DNA of 64,000 nt from Nereocystis luetkeana (GCA_031213475.1 JARUPZ010000002.1:10340628-10404627); one strand, 5' to 3'; shown: positions 24,201 to 34,945, counted from the stretch's first letter. The notes: generated from the sequence alone by a model not told the origin. A program made the numbers and translations.

Positions 24201-27200
24201 CCCCGGCAGTATTTTAATTACTCAAAAGATTAACGGGCTGCTGCCCGTTTCACTTCCCCCCCCCCCTCTCCCCCGCGCGCTTCCATGGACCCCCCCCCCC
24301 CCCCCCTCCGCCAAACCCAACTCTACAGATGTGGTAAAACATAGCTGCCATGGCGAGCGCACCGCAAAAAAACTCCAGCGACAACCCCCGCGAAAAATCA
24401 AAAATATGAAAAAGATCACCAGAGAGCTACGAGTACGAGCAGCTACGTACATACATACAATGGCGATATCACTGAAACATTTACTGCTTGTCTGCAACAA
24501 ATACCACGGAGACCAGGTGCCAGGCCGGTTGTTGCGATGCCGTACGATTTCCGACCACAACCCTTTTGTGCAGGAATTTGATTGAGGATCCTTCACACAA
24601 AAGGAGAGCAAGTGACGAAACCAAGCGACGGTTGAAGCGGTAGCAGCATCGCCCGCATGAGAAAGCAGTTCAGCTCAGCTCAGCCTGACCCTGCTCGCAT
24701 CAGCCCCAGCCCAGCGCCGGCTCGTTCAGTCGGCCGTTCACCGTACAGCAAGTGTGTACGAAATCAACCAAAAAAAGAAAGCAAGGAGCTGCATATATGT
24801 GCGTGTAACACTTCGTGCAATACGCCCATGTATACACCTGATACAGCAGTATTACGGGGGACCATATTTAACAGGACCTATGGTACACATAAAAACGTAT
24901 ATATTTAACCATTTTTACCAACAATATTTGGTCCTATCAACTATGGTCCCCCGTAATAGTACACTGGAATACAGTATCAGCATGTCCTTTTTTCCCTGTA
25001 CATAGCGGAATGTAGCCGCAGCACTAGTAAGTACGACACGCGCGCAGGCAGGCAGCAACACACTGCAGTTTAGTGTGGGCCCGCCGACAAGAAAACCGCC
25101 TCGGGCCTTTCAGGGAAAAACAGTGCAGTATGTCACACTCCCGTTTCGGGGGACAAACCACTCTAATTCCAAGTAGTTTGTCGCCAAAAAGGGACTGACC
25201 GCAGTTTGCCCGAAAAGCGAGCAAGGCTTATATATACAACCTTATTGTGGCACCACCCTTGCACTATTCCGGGGGGCTATAGTAAATAGGACCCGCGGTA
25301 CAGACAGAAACCTACACATTTACATTTTTTTACGATCAAGATTAGGTCCTATTTACTATGGCCCCCCGCAATACATGGAGCAAACGATATGGCAACGAGG
25401 GCGGGTTTTTTTTGCCCTCTATATAAGGCAAAAAAAGCCTTCTTCATACCGGCCTGCGTACGTACAATCTTGATCTTCCAACATATAACTAGCCTGTCTG
25501 TCTGCTGCGTGTCTGCTGCGTGTAATGCCTGTCTGCGTCTTTTCACGCTTGTTCTTGATTGCGAGAGAGCTACCTGTACGAGGCCGATTTCCACAAACGC
25601 GGGACCTACAGAAGCGGGAGGGCATGTGCTATGACGCGTGGGATGTGTTTCGCCTCACGCCGTCTCGAGGTGGTGCGTAGCGGTCGGCGGGCTGCTGTGA
25701 TTCCGGTGGAGTGTTTCGCGAGCGGCGGGATTTCGTGGATTTGTTTTAGCACCTTTCTCCGGACGCGCACGGCCTGCTGCAAGCATATGGGGTCGCCTTG
25801 CCTCAATTCACCTCTCTATTATTAGTATAATAGTACAGGATTTAGCGTGCCGCTCGTTCGCTGCTGACCACGATTTCTTAATGCAAATTCCTTTCGAGGA
25901 CGTAGAGTAGCGTTCTCCAAAAAAAAATGAGTCTTGTGTTCTTATTACTTTTTTTTTTCTTTCAATTCGTGGGTCTATATAGCCTATACTGTTTTTGTAC
26001 TCGCACTATTCTTACCATACGAATCGCGTCAGAGGGGGGGTCGGTCGTACTTAACCCTTTAACCCTTTTAGAACTCCAGTACCGTTTTGGGGACACACCA
26101 GTCAAATTCCAAGTAGTTTGCCCCAAATTGTCCCCGGAACGAGACTGCAGTCCTCAAAGGGTTAAGGGCAAAAACTGCAGTCAGCCCCGTTATGGGGACA
26201 AATCAGTCAAAATCCAAGTAGTTTGTCCCCAACACGGGACTACTCCAGTCCTAAAAGGGTTTAATCGACCACCAAAAAGCGACGCTTCCTTCAAAGATCG
26301 TAGGCTCTATTTAATATGCTCCCCCGCAATAGTATACAACCGGTCCTGCGGTCCTTCAATCCAGGGGTAATAGTGGCATACGTGTATACGTACAACACCA
26401 AAAATTATCGTCGTGCACACAAAGTGGTCGGAAACTAGGGGGTCCCGAAGAGGTCAACAGACCGTCTGATCACCCCGCCAGCCCGCCCCCCCTCGTTCTC
26501 TTGGGTCGCTATGCTACGTACACCTGCTCTCCAGAAGGCTAGACCCCTATAGCGCAAACCCGCAGTCTCTAACTTGGAGACAGACCAGTTCGAATTCCAA
26601 GTAGTTCGTTCCCACAACGGGACTGCAGTTTTTGCCATGAAGGGGTTCAAGAGTATGTACCACCTTCAGTTACCCTACACACCAGACCGACTAAGATGCG
26701 GCTTTCATGCCAACCACGGGCCCTGCGCCGCACGCGTGATTGCATGCCGTATACAGAGTGCTGGTAATACTACTGTGAGTAAGTAGCCCCAACAAACACC
26801 AGACTCGAAGTTCAACAGCACGGCCCTGTGGATGCTTGGGGGGGGGGGGGAGGGGGTTCGCAATGTCATGTATGGCCGTAGTCGTGTGATTATAGACGGG
26901 GGGAATGCCCATCGTCGATGAGCACTCAACTACGCGCATCGTACACGCTGTAGTCTTAGTTCCATGAAGCTCCGGGAGAGTTCACAACACTTGACCACAG
27001 CCATCAGCAGCAAGTAGACACGAGTAAGTGTTAATAAACACATACCTGGTATACGGACGGTAGTTTTCAGTGTTTATGATACTCACTCGTTGATAGCTTG
27101 AAAGAAAGCTGCCAGTATGTTGCGCGTACAGCGTCAATCTTCAATAAGAACGGTGGGGTGGCACGCCGTCGATGGCAGCAAGCTTTCAAGGTTTCCGCTG

Positions 27201-30200
27201 TTTAGAAGCTTCCGCGAGAGTCGGCGAGCGGTTCGTTCGTGCTCGGGGCGTGGCTTGCAGAACACCGAACAAAACCTACAGCTTCAAGCACCATCAAATA
27301 GTACTGGCTTCCAACAAGGATACAAGCTGTTGCCGCTGCTGCTGCAGGCTGCAGGCAACACCAAGTACCCACACCCCCTTCCATATGACACAAAAAAAAC
27401 AAAACAAAATGTTGGTGGGAGCAGCAGTACGAGTACGTGCGGCATTGATGCGTGAGAGGATAAGCGCTGTCGCCTTCAGTCTACACAAACGACCGTAATT
27501 TCAATACAGCGGTATACATTGTCACATACCAGGTATTATATATTCTTAACCCCTTTAGCACCGCACTCCCATATGTGGGGACAAAGCACTCTAATTATAA
27601 GTAGTTTGTCCCCAAAACGGGACTGGGGTCCTAAGAGGGTTAAGAGCTAAGTACTGCCTGTATCCATACAGCAGCAGTAGTTATGCTGGTGTCAGTTGTG
27701 CCAGCCACCAGTGTTCCTACTTTGTATTGCGCGGGGCGGGGGACCCATACCGTAGTAAATAGGACCAAATATTTTTCAGTCAAAAAAGCTAAATATGTAG
27801 GTTTTTGTGTATGTCGTTAATATTAATATAGGTCGTCCGTAATACTATTAATAAAAAAAAAAATCTCACACAAAATGCAAGGTGTGTTGTCTCCAAAGAG
27901 TGGGCGCAAGTTCTCGAGGTGACAATGCTGTTGCCGCACAAGGCATGCCTATGGGATATCATCAACATGATTCAACTTCGTGTTCGCAGACAACATACCG
28001 GTATCCATCCATGTGATCACAAAATAACTTATCATTCCGAGTGTTTCGTCGCAAAAAAACATGAGTGCGCAGCTGCATCAACATCAATTTCTCGTACGCG
28101 GTGATCGTGCATGATTACATGCTCACGGTACGTCGTGTCAAGTAGTTGTACTTTGAAAGTAGACCCTTGCGCACTTGTCACTTGTCACGAGGGCATCCAA
28201 GATCCGGCCACAAAAAAAACTGAAGAAAACTAAAAAGACTGCCCATAAGATTATCCATAGTATCACAAGACTAACAAGCTGGACAACCGTTTGGGTCGCA
28301 CACTTTTTGGAAATATACCTGCAGCAGGTTATTCTTGCAGTATTTAAAAGGCTACTAGTAAATATGCCTTTTTTTTGGCGCGGAGGGATTGGGGGCAGGG
28401 CGGGGGGGGGGGGTGGGGGGGGGCAAATTTCATCAAATAGAAGAAAATAATGAAAAACGCCTCCTGCGAGCAAGCCAACGAACGAGCTGTCAGCCAGCCA
28501 GCCATCCAGCGAGGGCGTGGTACACCCGCCGACTTACATGACGAGAACCGCCTTGGGGCGGTGCACCGAGTGCGAGCTGAACAGCCGCCAAAAGCCCATC
28601 ACGATCGTATCAGTAGGGTCCACCGACTGCGGCATGCCTCCTGGGGGTTTCATGCGGAGAAACAAAAACCAACGACACGAATTCGGAGGGCGGGGTGGCA
28701 TCGCGACATTGCACCGGAGAGAAATATCGAAAAAACGAAACTACGGTATACCAGGTATAATACATACACGGACGAGGGCGTGCGTGCTGGCTGACTGCAG
28801 TTATCAATAGTTGTGTTGCTGACTGCTGTGATGTGCTTGCTGATTATCGCAGTTTGTTGTTTTGTTGCTGTTGCACCGGAAGCATAGAAGCGTAGGATCG
28901 CGATCCATAGGTTCTCTTCCGGATGGTGCTCGTATAGCCCACGTACGCAGTCTTTATTCGTGCGACAACAAGAGGAAAGTGGTAGGATTGGGGGGGCGAG
29001 GAGAGAGGGAGAAGACGCGGGGGGTGGGGGGGTTCAACAACCCTTCGGGGAAATAAACAATAAAAAAAGGGACTGAGAGGGGGAGAGAGCGAGAGACAGA
29101 ACGACAAAGAGAGAGAGGGAGGGGGCGACAGGCAGAGGGAGAGAATCGGGCAGGTGCTGGCGGCAATTGCTTGCACATTTATATCTTCCATCAACGTGCG
29201 TACTGCTGCAGTACTTGACTTACCTCTCGCGTAGTGTTGGCCTGTAAGACGCCCCTATCTGTTTCATGAGTACGGCCCTCCCCGCCCCCCCCTGCGTTCA
29301 AACCACTTTCCAGCCATACTCGAAACACGACCGCTAGACACACACGTACCTCGCAAAAAATGTACCCAAACTCCCTCCCTTTGTACCGACCAGTACCACG
29401 TCCCAGGTATGTACTATTTATATTCTTGTACAACAAGCACAACGACAGCGGCCGACGTAGAGCCAACTATTACAGAAATAAACTGAAGGCAATGTTCTTC
29501 CGCCGATCGCCCACAATAAAAGCACAACAAGAGCACACCCTGATCGCCGGTGGGGATTGTCTGGATCGAAAGCGTGAACGGCGGTGGGGGTGACCATGTA
29601 TGATACCGCTGCCGTGTGTCGGGGGCAGCAGTATGCCCGCCGGTCCTGGTCAGCGTTTAGTTGCGTATATCGTGGGTAAGGTGTACGGAGCAGTGTACCA
29701 GGCATCTAGGCAATATCTTCTGACCAGGTAGATAGCAACGGAACGTTGGTTACGAAGGGAGTGGTCTGGGGCGAGCAGACAACCTTCGAAGGAAAAACAA
29801 ATAAACTCACGCCCCCTCCCCCATGGAACGCACACTCACACACCCGCCCCCACACAACACAAGCGGCCCTCGCACCTACGCTGGCTCCATGCAGGTCCGA
29901 CGCCCTATCGTTCGACCCGACCGCGCCGCCGGCAGTCCCTTGGTCGACGCCCAATCCCCAGCGCGTCTGTTTCTCCGACTTCGGCGCAAACCCCTCGACG
30001 CCGCCCCGACCCCCACCCCCCCCGGCAGCGCCAGCGTCGGCACCAACGCCGGTGGCGCCAGAAGCATCCGCCCTGCCTCCTACCACCTCCTTCGCCTCGT
30101 CCATGGCGCCGGCCCACATCGCAGGGACACCTCTCCCGTTAGAACACCCGGCGCTTGCGTTTCGCAAGCTGACGCTATCGCCACCGCCGCCACCGCCGCC

Positions 30201-31679
30201 GCCGCCACCGATAACGGCGACAGAGTCAAGCCCGTCGCCTTCAGAGAGGGAGGGGGCAACCTTGTTTTCCAAGCCCACGCAACTGGCGCTCCCGTTCCCG
30301 TTCCCGCCCTCGCCCCCGCCCCCGCCCCCGCCTCCTCCGCCGCCCCCGCCCCCCACGGTAAGGTTGATGCCGCGGCCGTACGCGCCCCTTGCGCCGTCAC
30401 CACCGTTCGTCCTCCGGTCCATCGCCGAGGGCAGGAAATTGTCGGTGGCGGAAGTGTCGACGACACCCGCTCGCCCGCTCGCTGAGGCAGCCGCACCGGC
30501 GGCGGCGGCGGCGGCGGCGTTTGGCAAGCGAGAGCTCAGGTACTCCCACGGTTGGGGGGAAGAACCGCGGCGGTGGTGGTGGTGATGGTGGTGGTGGTTG
30601 CTATGGCTGTTGTTGTGGTGGTGGTTGCTGTGGTTGCTGTTGCTGTTATTGCTGTGTTGGTGGTTGTTGTGATGGTGGTGGTGGTGGTGGTGGTTGCTGC
30701 TGCTGTTGCTGTTGCTGTTGCCGCCGCCACCGCCGCCGTTACCGCTGTTGCTGCCGTCCACCCCCCCCCCACCGCCACCACCACCACCACCACCACCGCC
30801 GCCGCCGCCATCGCCGATATCGTTGGTTCCACCGCCCGCGACACCTCGACCATCGCCACCGCTACCATGGCTACTACCGTGGCCACTACCGCCGAGCACA
30901 GGCGGCCAAGGGCCGCCGCTGCCGCTAACGGAAGGCATGCGTGCTGACGACATTCCATCCCCACCACCGGCTCCACCACTACCGCCGCCGCCGCCGCCGC
31001 CACCACTACCGCCTCCGCCACCGCTGCTGCTGCCGCCGCCGCTACCGCCGTGGCCGCCATGGATAGGGTGAGAAAACGTGCGTGCTGGAAGGACCCCGTA
31101 GGCTCCGCCGGCTTGCTGTTGCACGACGGGGGCCAGGAGGGGGAGCCCGGAAGGCATCAAGTTCGGGAACGGCCGCGAGGCGTCGAACGCGTCGAAATGT
31201 TGTTGCTGCTGTTGCTGTCCGTGCTGGGGCGGCGGCAGCAGTGAAGGCACAGCGGTCTGTTGGGAGCCTCCCAGAGGCGCCAGAAGCTGCCCATGGGAAG
31301 GAAGCGGCGGGGGCAGCCCTCCGCCGATTCCGCCGCCACCGCCGCTGCCGTTGCCAGAGGGACCGGAGATCGTGTCGGCGTAACCGGCGGCGGTGGTTGC
31401 TGCGTAGCCCAGGAGGGACTGAGGGGGAGGGATCTCGCCCGGGAACGCGAGAGGACTGTCATCCTCTCTCCGGCCGCTGCAGCTGCCGCTGCTGTCGACG
31501 CCTCCGACCCCACCGCCGCCACTGCCGCCGCCGCCGACACCAAAGGAGGACGCAATTCCGGTGGCCTGGTTTCCTGGAAGAGCGGAAGGCAAGCCGCCAC
31601 CGCATGGCAAAAACTTGGAGTACTTGGCGTGCCCTCCGGCGTCTGCTGCCCTTACCCCCATCTGCCTCTTTCCGCCACC

Positions 31680-31711
<32 letters not shown>

Positions 31712-32236
31712 CACCACCACCACCACCACCTCCTGGAGATGAGCATGGGTCTAGTTTCACCTTCTTGTTGGAGGTGACCGGGCGACCGCGCCCCCTAGTC
31801 TGCGCCACGCACGCCAGCTTGAGGCGAGCGCATCTGTCGCACGGGCTACCGCGGCTGCACTTTACCTTAGACTTTCTGCAGGACACGCAAGTGCGGCCCT
31901 GCTGCTGCCCGGGCTCCCCCCCCGCCGCCTGCGTCTGGTCGTCGCCGCCCAGCCCATCTTCCGAAGCGTACTGCTCGTCGTCTCTGGGGCTGGATTTCTC
32001 CTGCTGCTGCTGCTGCTGCTCGGGAGGGGACGAGGCTCGACGGTCTCGAAGCAGCGCGGGGCTGCGGTGGTGGCTGTCTCCGTCTTCTCCGGGGGGGAAG
32101 ATGTTGACGTCGCCGTGCTGTTGTTGCTGTTGTTGCTGCTGCTGCTTCTGCTTCTGCTGTTGCTGCTGCCGCTGCTGTTGCTTCTGCTGCGCCTCTGCCG
32201 ATGGGGAGATGGAGGACGATGAGGAGGAGGAAGACA

Positions 32237-32273
<37 letters not shown>

Positions 32274-32699
32274 GGAGGCGGAGGACAAAGCGGCTTGATT
32301 ATTATTGCTGCGTGGTGAGCTCATGTGGTCGCGTCCACGCCGACCGCCGCCATGCCGCGATGATGATGCAGCTGCCGATGCCGTAGCATTGCTTCCTGTC
32401 GAGCACGGGACCTGGATGCCACCGGAGAGATCGGTGTCCGTACCCTCCCGCCGCCCTAGGGTCATGCCGTCCGGGCGCCGCCCTCCAAGGGAAGAGCTGC
32501 TGCCGCTGCTGCTGTGCGCCGCGCGATGGCGATGGTGATTGTCCTCATCAAAGCTTCCGTCTTGAGTATATCCTGGTTCGCCTTGTTCATTCGACTCATC
32601 CGGTGTCCACTTCGCCCCCTCCGCGAGTTCCGCGGCGGGCTCGCGGTTCCCTCCGTCAGAGCCCGGCCGCTTGGACTGGCCTGCTGCAGCGGCGTCCAT
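16674..32699 (-). CDS. Zn2Cys6 transcription factor with PAS-like segment (8-exon model)
   Basis: Exons in transcript order: 32699-29876, 28640-28538, 23252-23180, 21858-21780, 20925-20714, 20207-20094, 18441-17122, 16733-16674. All junction phases agree (1, 2, 0, 1, 0, 0, 0) and the total is 4785 nt, 1594 residues. Seen: a binuclear zinc cluster at residues 271-297 with spacing CX2CX6CX5CX2CX6C, an RGRP AT-hook-like core at 304-307 and a Lys-rich stretch at 312-315. Residues about 955-1180 are non-repetitive and include IHPDD at 1104-1108, typical of PAS folds. The C-terminal 400 residues are Ala/Gly/Ser-rich. Known: fungal regulators pair Zn2Cys6 with a PAS-like domain. Inference: nuclear sequence-specific transcription regulator. 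Introns are GT-AG except one GC-AG; they carry MITEs, a SINE and a pentamer array. The exon 7 acceptor and exon 8 are the weakest parts. Target genes cannot be read from sequence. Confidence 0.72.
17122..18441 (-). CDS. Zn2Cys6 gene, exon 7 (C-terminal low-complexity region)
   Basis: 440 codons. The first 50 (containing FLALAHFRYEFQDGG and SLRPLPQSD) are ordered and may complete the PAS fold; the rest is Ser, Asn, Ala and Gly tracts. RHASLP at residues 1344-1349 fits the 14-3-3 mode-1 pattern RxxSxP (inference). Three in-phase AG acceptors are possible (before 18441, and two close to 18380); I chose the first because it keeps the most ordered sequence. The donor is GACATGCAG|GTGAGG. Without that splice the frame runs on to a stop near 16969. 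Confidence 0.6.
18948..19450 (+). repeat. Family D repeat, long copy
   Basis: GTTGGGTTGGCATCGG..., ATGCCGCTCACTAC..., CACAAGGGGAATGATCGTAT, AGGATGCAGCTCACCCTTCA, CATTGTAGGCATGCGA and GAGTACCCCCCCCCC in order. Ends in a C-run. Confidence 0.7.
19611..19962 (+). repeat. Pentanucleotide array (GGTTC)n with phased TGTTC and GGTCG variants
   Basis: About 70 units: pure GGTTC, then alternating GGTTC/TGTTC, then pure GGTTC, then GGTCC and GGTCG. A short complementary CCCGACC segment follows at 19990-20035. Intron 6 of the Zn2Cys6 gene. Confidence 0.9.
20094..20207 (-). CDS. Zn2Cys6 gene, exon 6 (PAS-like IHPDD motif)
   Basis: Exactly 38 codons between acceptor CTATTAG|GACGTG and donor CTTAAG|GTGGGA. 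It begins DVWGTCIHPDDHKTFFDSVS. The order W-x5-HPDD followed by an amphipathic helix is the hallmark of PAS_3-like domains (known), where this loop precedes the F helix. Placed after a Zn2Cys6 cluster, it suggests a ligand- or partner-sensing module (inference). Confidence 0.68.
20563..20672 (+). repeat. Family D repeat, short 3' piece
   Basis: GAAAACCCGCCGTGTTCCGT to CATCAGTACCCCCATCCCC. Intron 5 of the Zn2Cys6 gene. Confidence 0.6.
20714..20925 (-). CDS. Zn2Cys6 gene, exon 5 (PAS-region N-terminal part)
   Basis: 212 nt after acceptor TTTCTCAG|AGGCG. Encodes a Pro-rich lead, then RYIQELSSEF and VSIRVVLRGQSCFY, with alternating hydrophobics like the beta strands of a sensor domain. The donor appears to be GC type (AACAAGCAG|GCGAGT); no GT in a usable phase lies close by. 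Exit phase 0 matches exon 6. Confidence 0.62.
20931..21300 (+). repeat. A-rich AACAAAAC/GCCAAAA low-complexity tract
   Basis: Imperfect repeats of CAAAAACACAACAAACAAAA and relatives. On the transcribed strand of the Zn2Cys6 gene it gives a 370-nt T-rich run just before the exon 5 acceptor. Confidence 0.85.
21780..21858 (-). CDS. Zn2Cys6 gene, exon 4
   Basis: 79 nt, acceptor GACGCAG|GCGCTG and donor GAGGCCG|GTGGGT. It encodes ALCINVGEILNDYGIYAMF and then HELLREA. Joined to exon 3 in phase 0 and to exon 5 in phase 1. The segment is well ordered and free of repeats, consistent with a folded domain. Confidence 0.62.
22429..22790 (-). mobile_element. tRNA-derived SINE (family C), copy 2, full length
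   Basis: The minus strand reads a tRNA-like head with A-box-like GGTTCAAGTGGTTAACC and B-box GGGTTCGAGCCC, a unique body of about 250 bp, then an A-rich tail. TTACCCT occurs directly before (22422-22428) and after (22791-22797), a likely 7-bp target-site duplication. It lies in intron 3 of the Zn2Cys6 gene, in the same orientation. Confidence 0.8.
23180..23252 (-). CDS. Zn2Cys6 gene, exon 3
   Basis: 73 nt between acceptor GGAAG|TCGG and donor GCCAGG|GTGAGTG. One base completes the codon left by exon 2, then 24 codons include RSPLLMRKTVNMAR. The donor is near consensus. The acceptor has a poor pyrimidine tract, so the 5' edge of this exon is less certain than its 3' edge. Confidence 0.58.
23626..23723. 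repeat. Family B palindrome (near-perfect), with an eroded copy just before it
   Basis: GTTAACCCCTTTAGAACCGC to GCGGTTCTAAAAGGGTTAAC. An older copy lies at about 23539-23622. Intron 2 of the Zn2Cys6 gene. Confidence 0.82.
24852..24956 (+). mobile_element. Family A MITE (TTAAC variant)
   Basis: Complete copy in intron 2 of the Zn2Cys6 gene, with well-paired arms and spacer ATATATTTAACCATTTTTAC. Confidence 0.86.
25107..25218. repeat. Family B palindrome, diverged
   Basis: ACTCCCGTTTCGGGGGACAA and GTAGTTTGTCGCCAAAAAGG arms. Intron 2 of the Zn2Cys6 gene. Confidence 0.65.
25265..25372 (+). mobile_element. Family A MITE, diverged
   Basis: Tips read TTCCGGGGGGCTATAG and CTATGGCCCCCCGCAA; AAATAGGACC arm pairing is kept. 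Intron 2 of the Zn2Cys6 gene. Confidence 0.78.
26055..26265. repeat. Two tandem family B palindromes
   Basis: The first unit ends CCTCAAAGGGTTAAG near 26166 and the second runs from there to CCTAAAAGGGTTTAA. Both keep the GGGGACAAA core. Confidence 0.75.
26299..26331. mobile_element. Family A MITE, one-arm fragment
   Basis: Only CTATTTAATATGCTCCCCC and GCAATAG remain. Confidence 0.55.
26560..26650. repeat. Family B palindrome, eroded left arm
   Basis: ATTCCAAGTAGTTCGTTCCC and ACGGGACTGCAG are kept. Confidence 0.58.
26838..26905 (-). repeat. Family D repeat, inverted 3' piece
   Basis: G-run then GTCATGTATGGCCGTAGTCG. Confidence 0.55.
27546..27643. repeat. Family B palindrome
   Basis: TTAACCCCTTTAGCACCGCA to GGTCCTAAGAGGGTTAAG; clear pairing. 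Confidence 0.8.
27735..27843 (-). mobile_element. Family A MITE, degenerate
   Basis: GTAAATAGGACCAAATATTT and TAGGTTTTTGTGTATG are kept; both tips are eroded. Intron 2 of the Zn2Cys6 gene. Confidence 0.6.
28538..28640 (-). CDS. Zn2Cys6 gene, exon 2
   Basis: The acceptor CCCCCAG|GAGGC and donor GTCAT|GTAAGT bound 103 nt encoding a compact segment that contains PTDTIVMGFWRLF. It is non-repetitive and rich in aromatics, unlike exon 1. Entry phase 1 and exit phase 2 match its neighbours. The likely role is the start of the folded C-terminal half that leads into the PAS-like segment. Confidence 0.62.
29876..32699 (-). CDS. Zn2Cys6 gene, exon 1 (zinc cluster and low-complexity activation-type region)
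   Basis: The start is the first ATG of a 2.8-kb open frame (MDAAAAGQSKRPG). Residues 1-270 are acidic and Ser-rich with runs of Ser and Gln. The six cysteines are C271, C274, C281, C287, C290 and C297, followed by the RGRP core. After that come long poly-Gly tracts, an Asn/His-rich block of about 50 residues, and Pro/Gly linkers. The donor is GTAG|GTGCGAGG at 29876/29875, phase 1, which fits exon 2. Many of the homopolymer runs are CAG, GGT, CAC or GGC microsatellites in the DNA, so allele length is likely to vary. The frame stays open to 29706, so an unspliced read-through form is possible. Confidence 0.82.
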
Positions 32700-33401
32700 C
32701 TATATCATATGTGGTTGTTGCCCTATTGCGCCGCCGCCTGACCTCGCTTCTGCGTGTGCTGCTTGTGCTGCTGCTGCTGTTGATTCTCCTGGTGTTCCGC
32801 TACACATGTGGATGGATGCAAGCACGAAAGTTGTGAATGGGACGCAGTCAAAGAACAAACACCACTCTATTTTGCTATGATATCGGAAATTTTGGGCATT
32901 TTACGTTTGGTTATATTTTTTATCCCATGATTTCGTGATTTCCTTCGCGCATCACGAGCAGAAGAGAACGTGTTCGGAGATCATCATTGATCTTTCTTGG
33001 TACGAGTACATTTCGCGTCTTTGGCGCGCCACAAACTAGCCAACCTACCTGAGGCTCTCCTGGCGGGGATTTCCTGCGGCAATGTCCTGGGTCTCTCGCT
33101 ACACGCGGATAGCCTTGAGAGCGCTATGTGTCTGTCCCTGGCGAGGCCACAGAAGCGTAGGTGTGCGGTATATGTGATACTCCGTCAAAAGCTTTGCGAT
33201 ACGTACCAAAAAATAATCAAGGGAAAAATAATGTCGTGTTTTGTCTCGAAAAATCAACACTTGAAAAAAAAAAAGATCAACTAAAACTTTTTGCAGCTTT
33301 GGAGTTCAACGTACAAGAGGCTTTCTCCATTAGGGGACACATTGTATCGTGTGCGTCGTTTTTTTCGTGCTGGCCCCTCTAGGCAGGATCGTTGCCTCCA
33401 T
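32700..33401. promoter_or_regulatory. Intergenic interval upstream of the Zn2Cys6 gene
   Basis: About 0.7 kb without a MITE or microsatellite, unusual for this window, between the proposed start of the Zn2Cys6 gene and the divergent signal-peptide candidate. It must hold the regulator's promoter if 32699 is the start codon. No clear TATA box or known operator is recognised. Confidence 0.3.
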
Positions 33402-33529
33402 GGTTCGCGTCAAGGCAGTGAGCCAGCAGTCGAAGATGTTGCGGAGACGAAGCGAGGTCATGGCACTCCTAGTGGCGGTTACTTTGCTTGCTATGGGCGT
33501 TGGTACCACCGCGCGATCGCACTCCGAAG
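33402..33529 (+). CDS. Possible first exon with signal peptide, divergent from the Zn2Cys6 gene
   Basis: The frame starts MVRVKAVSQQSK; a second ATG 12 codons on gives MLRRRSEVMALLVAVTLL, a basic N-region and hydrophobic core, with Ala-Arg-Ser near a plausible cleavage site (TTARS). It ends CCGAAG|GTGAAA, a usable donor; unspliced, it stops 7 codons later at TAG. No downstream exon was recognised. A secreted or plastid-targeted protein is possible, but it may be a chance frame. Confidence 0.3.
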
Positions 33530-34630
33530 GTGAAAACTACTTCTACTAGTAGTGGTGTTTGCTGCTAGCATTTTCTCCTGTACTCTGTGGGTCCGTCGAT
33601 TTTCTAAGGCACCCGCCATACGTGCATTCGCCCTGGTACCGCTGTACCGCCGCGTCCTCTGTTCTTTGGACCTGTGAGAGGATACATCATACAATCTTAG
33701 TTTTATTCCCTTGGTGAACTGTCTGGTGTTGCTCACGATGGGTCTTCCCCGGTTTCATTGTTCGTTGATTTGACTTGGGTGGTACCTTACAAAGTACGTA
33801 CCCTACTCAGCTGAATAGAATTCCTGTCCTCTTGCTTGTTGTACTCCGGTATACCGTCATCACCCTGTACGTACTTGCGAAAATGGCTCCGATACCACCG
33901 AAAGAGAGCGCACGCCATGTTTCCGCAAGAGCAAAACAGGGGGCGTGCGGAAGTTTGCCGTCTTGTCAAGGCATACAGAAACTACTTCCTCCCCCCATGA
34001 AATCAGGTTGGCAAGAGTTTCGCCCATCGGTGAACGATGTTCAAAAGTACGTCCTTCGCAGTTCGCGTATATTCCAACAGCAGTACCAGGTACATCAGTT
34101 CGAGTACCAGAGTACCAGTTACGTACGTAAAGCAGCAGCAGTATTCCGCGTACGCCGTCGTAGACTACGTACGACGTACCGGGTACTTGAATGACGTGGA
34201 ATCAGCAATTTAGAGATTGGACGGGAAGGGAACTGTCCAAGAACAGCCCCCATCAACATCCACAGACAGATGTCAGATACCTGGTAGACAGATAGACAGC
34301 ATCAAGCTGCAGTTGCCCAATCAGTTTTGCTCCGTTTGCCCATCAATACTCCAATTAATAAGTCTGATTGTCTCGCTCGGGTCTCCGGCGCGATGCCCCG
34401 AGACTGCTGTCCTACGCGCGGAGTTCTTGTCAGCTACCAGTATGGTGCCAGTACTGCTGTATGGTAGCAGTACGTCTCTCCCGCCGTACCAAGTACCAGG
34501 GGTTCAATAGTAAAGGTCAAGTAATATTCCTCTTCCTCGCCTGTCCGTGTTGGACACAGATACGGCCCTGTTCGGTACCACAGATATAGCCCCCGAGTAC
34601 CCCCCCCCCTCCTCAGCGTTTCTTGTTAAT
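33530..34630. other. No certain gene
   Basis: Unique sequence with many TACCAGGTA- and GTACGTAC-like words. A plus frame at 33775-34194 has mixed composition, but no recognised domain and no splice support. Confidence 0.35.
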
Positions 34631-34822
34631 AATAAGATACAGCTCACCCTTCATGCGACTCGCCCAACACCTGACGGCGCTTCGCGCTTTTTGCAAGCTA
34701 TGTCTGCCTGGTCGGTGAAAACCCGACGTGCTCGGTCCCGGCATTGTAGGGATGGGAGGGTCTACTCGTAGGGCCATACGACCACGGCCATGCGTGATGA
34801 GTACACCCCCCCCCCCCCCCCT
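34631..34822 (+). repeat. Family D repeat, 3' portion
   Basis: ACAGCTCACCCTTCATGCGA to GATGAGTACA and a C18 run. Confidence 0.7.
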
Positions 34823-34880
34823 CCATATGGCGTGTTTTTTTTAACGCACGCGTACCGCTGTACGGCATACTGCTACTACT

Positions 34881-34888
34881 ACGAGTAA

Positions 34889-34945
<57 letters not shown>
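34881..34945 (+). repeat. (TAG)n microsatellite
   Basis: About 20 uninterrupted units. Confidence 0.92.

Noticed and set aside
31561-32298. 245-codon plus-strand open frame with Cys and Pro runs
   Set aside because: Antisense of exon 1; the minus strand carries the zinc cluster.
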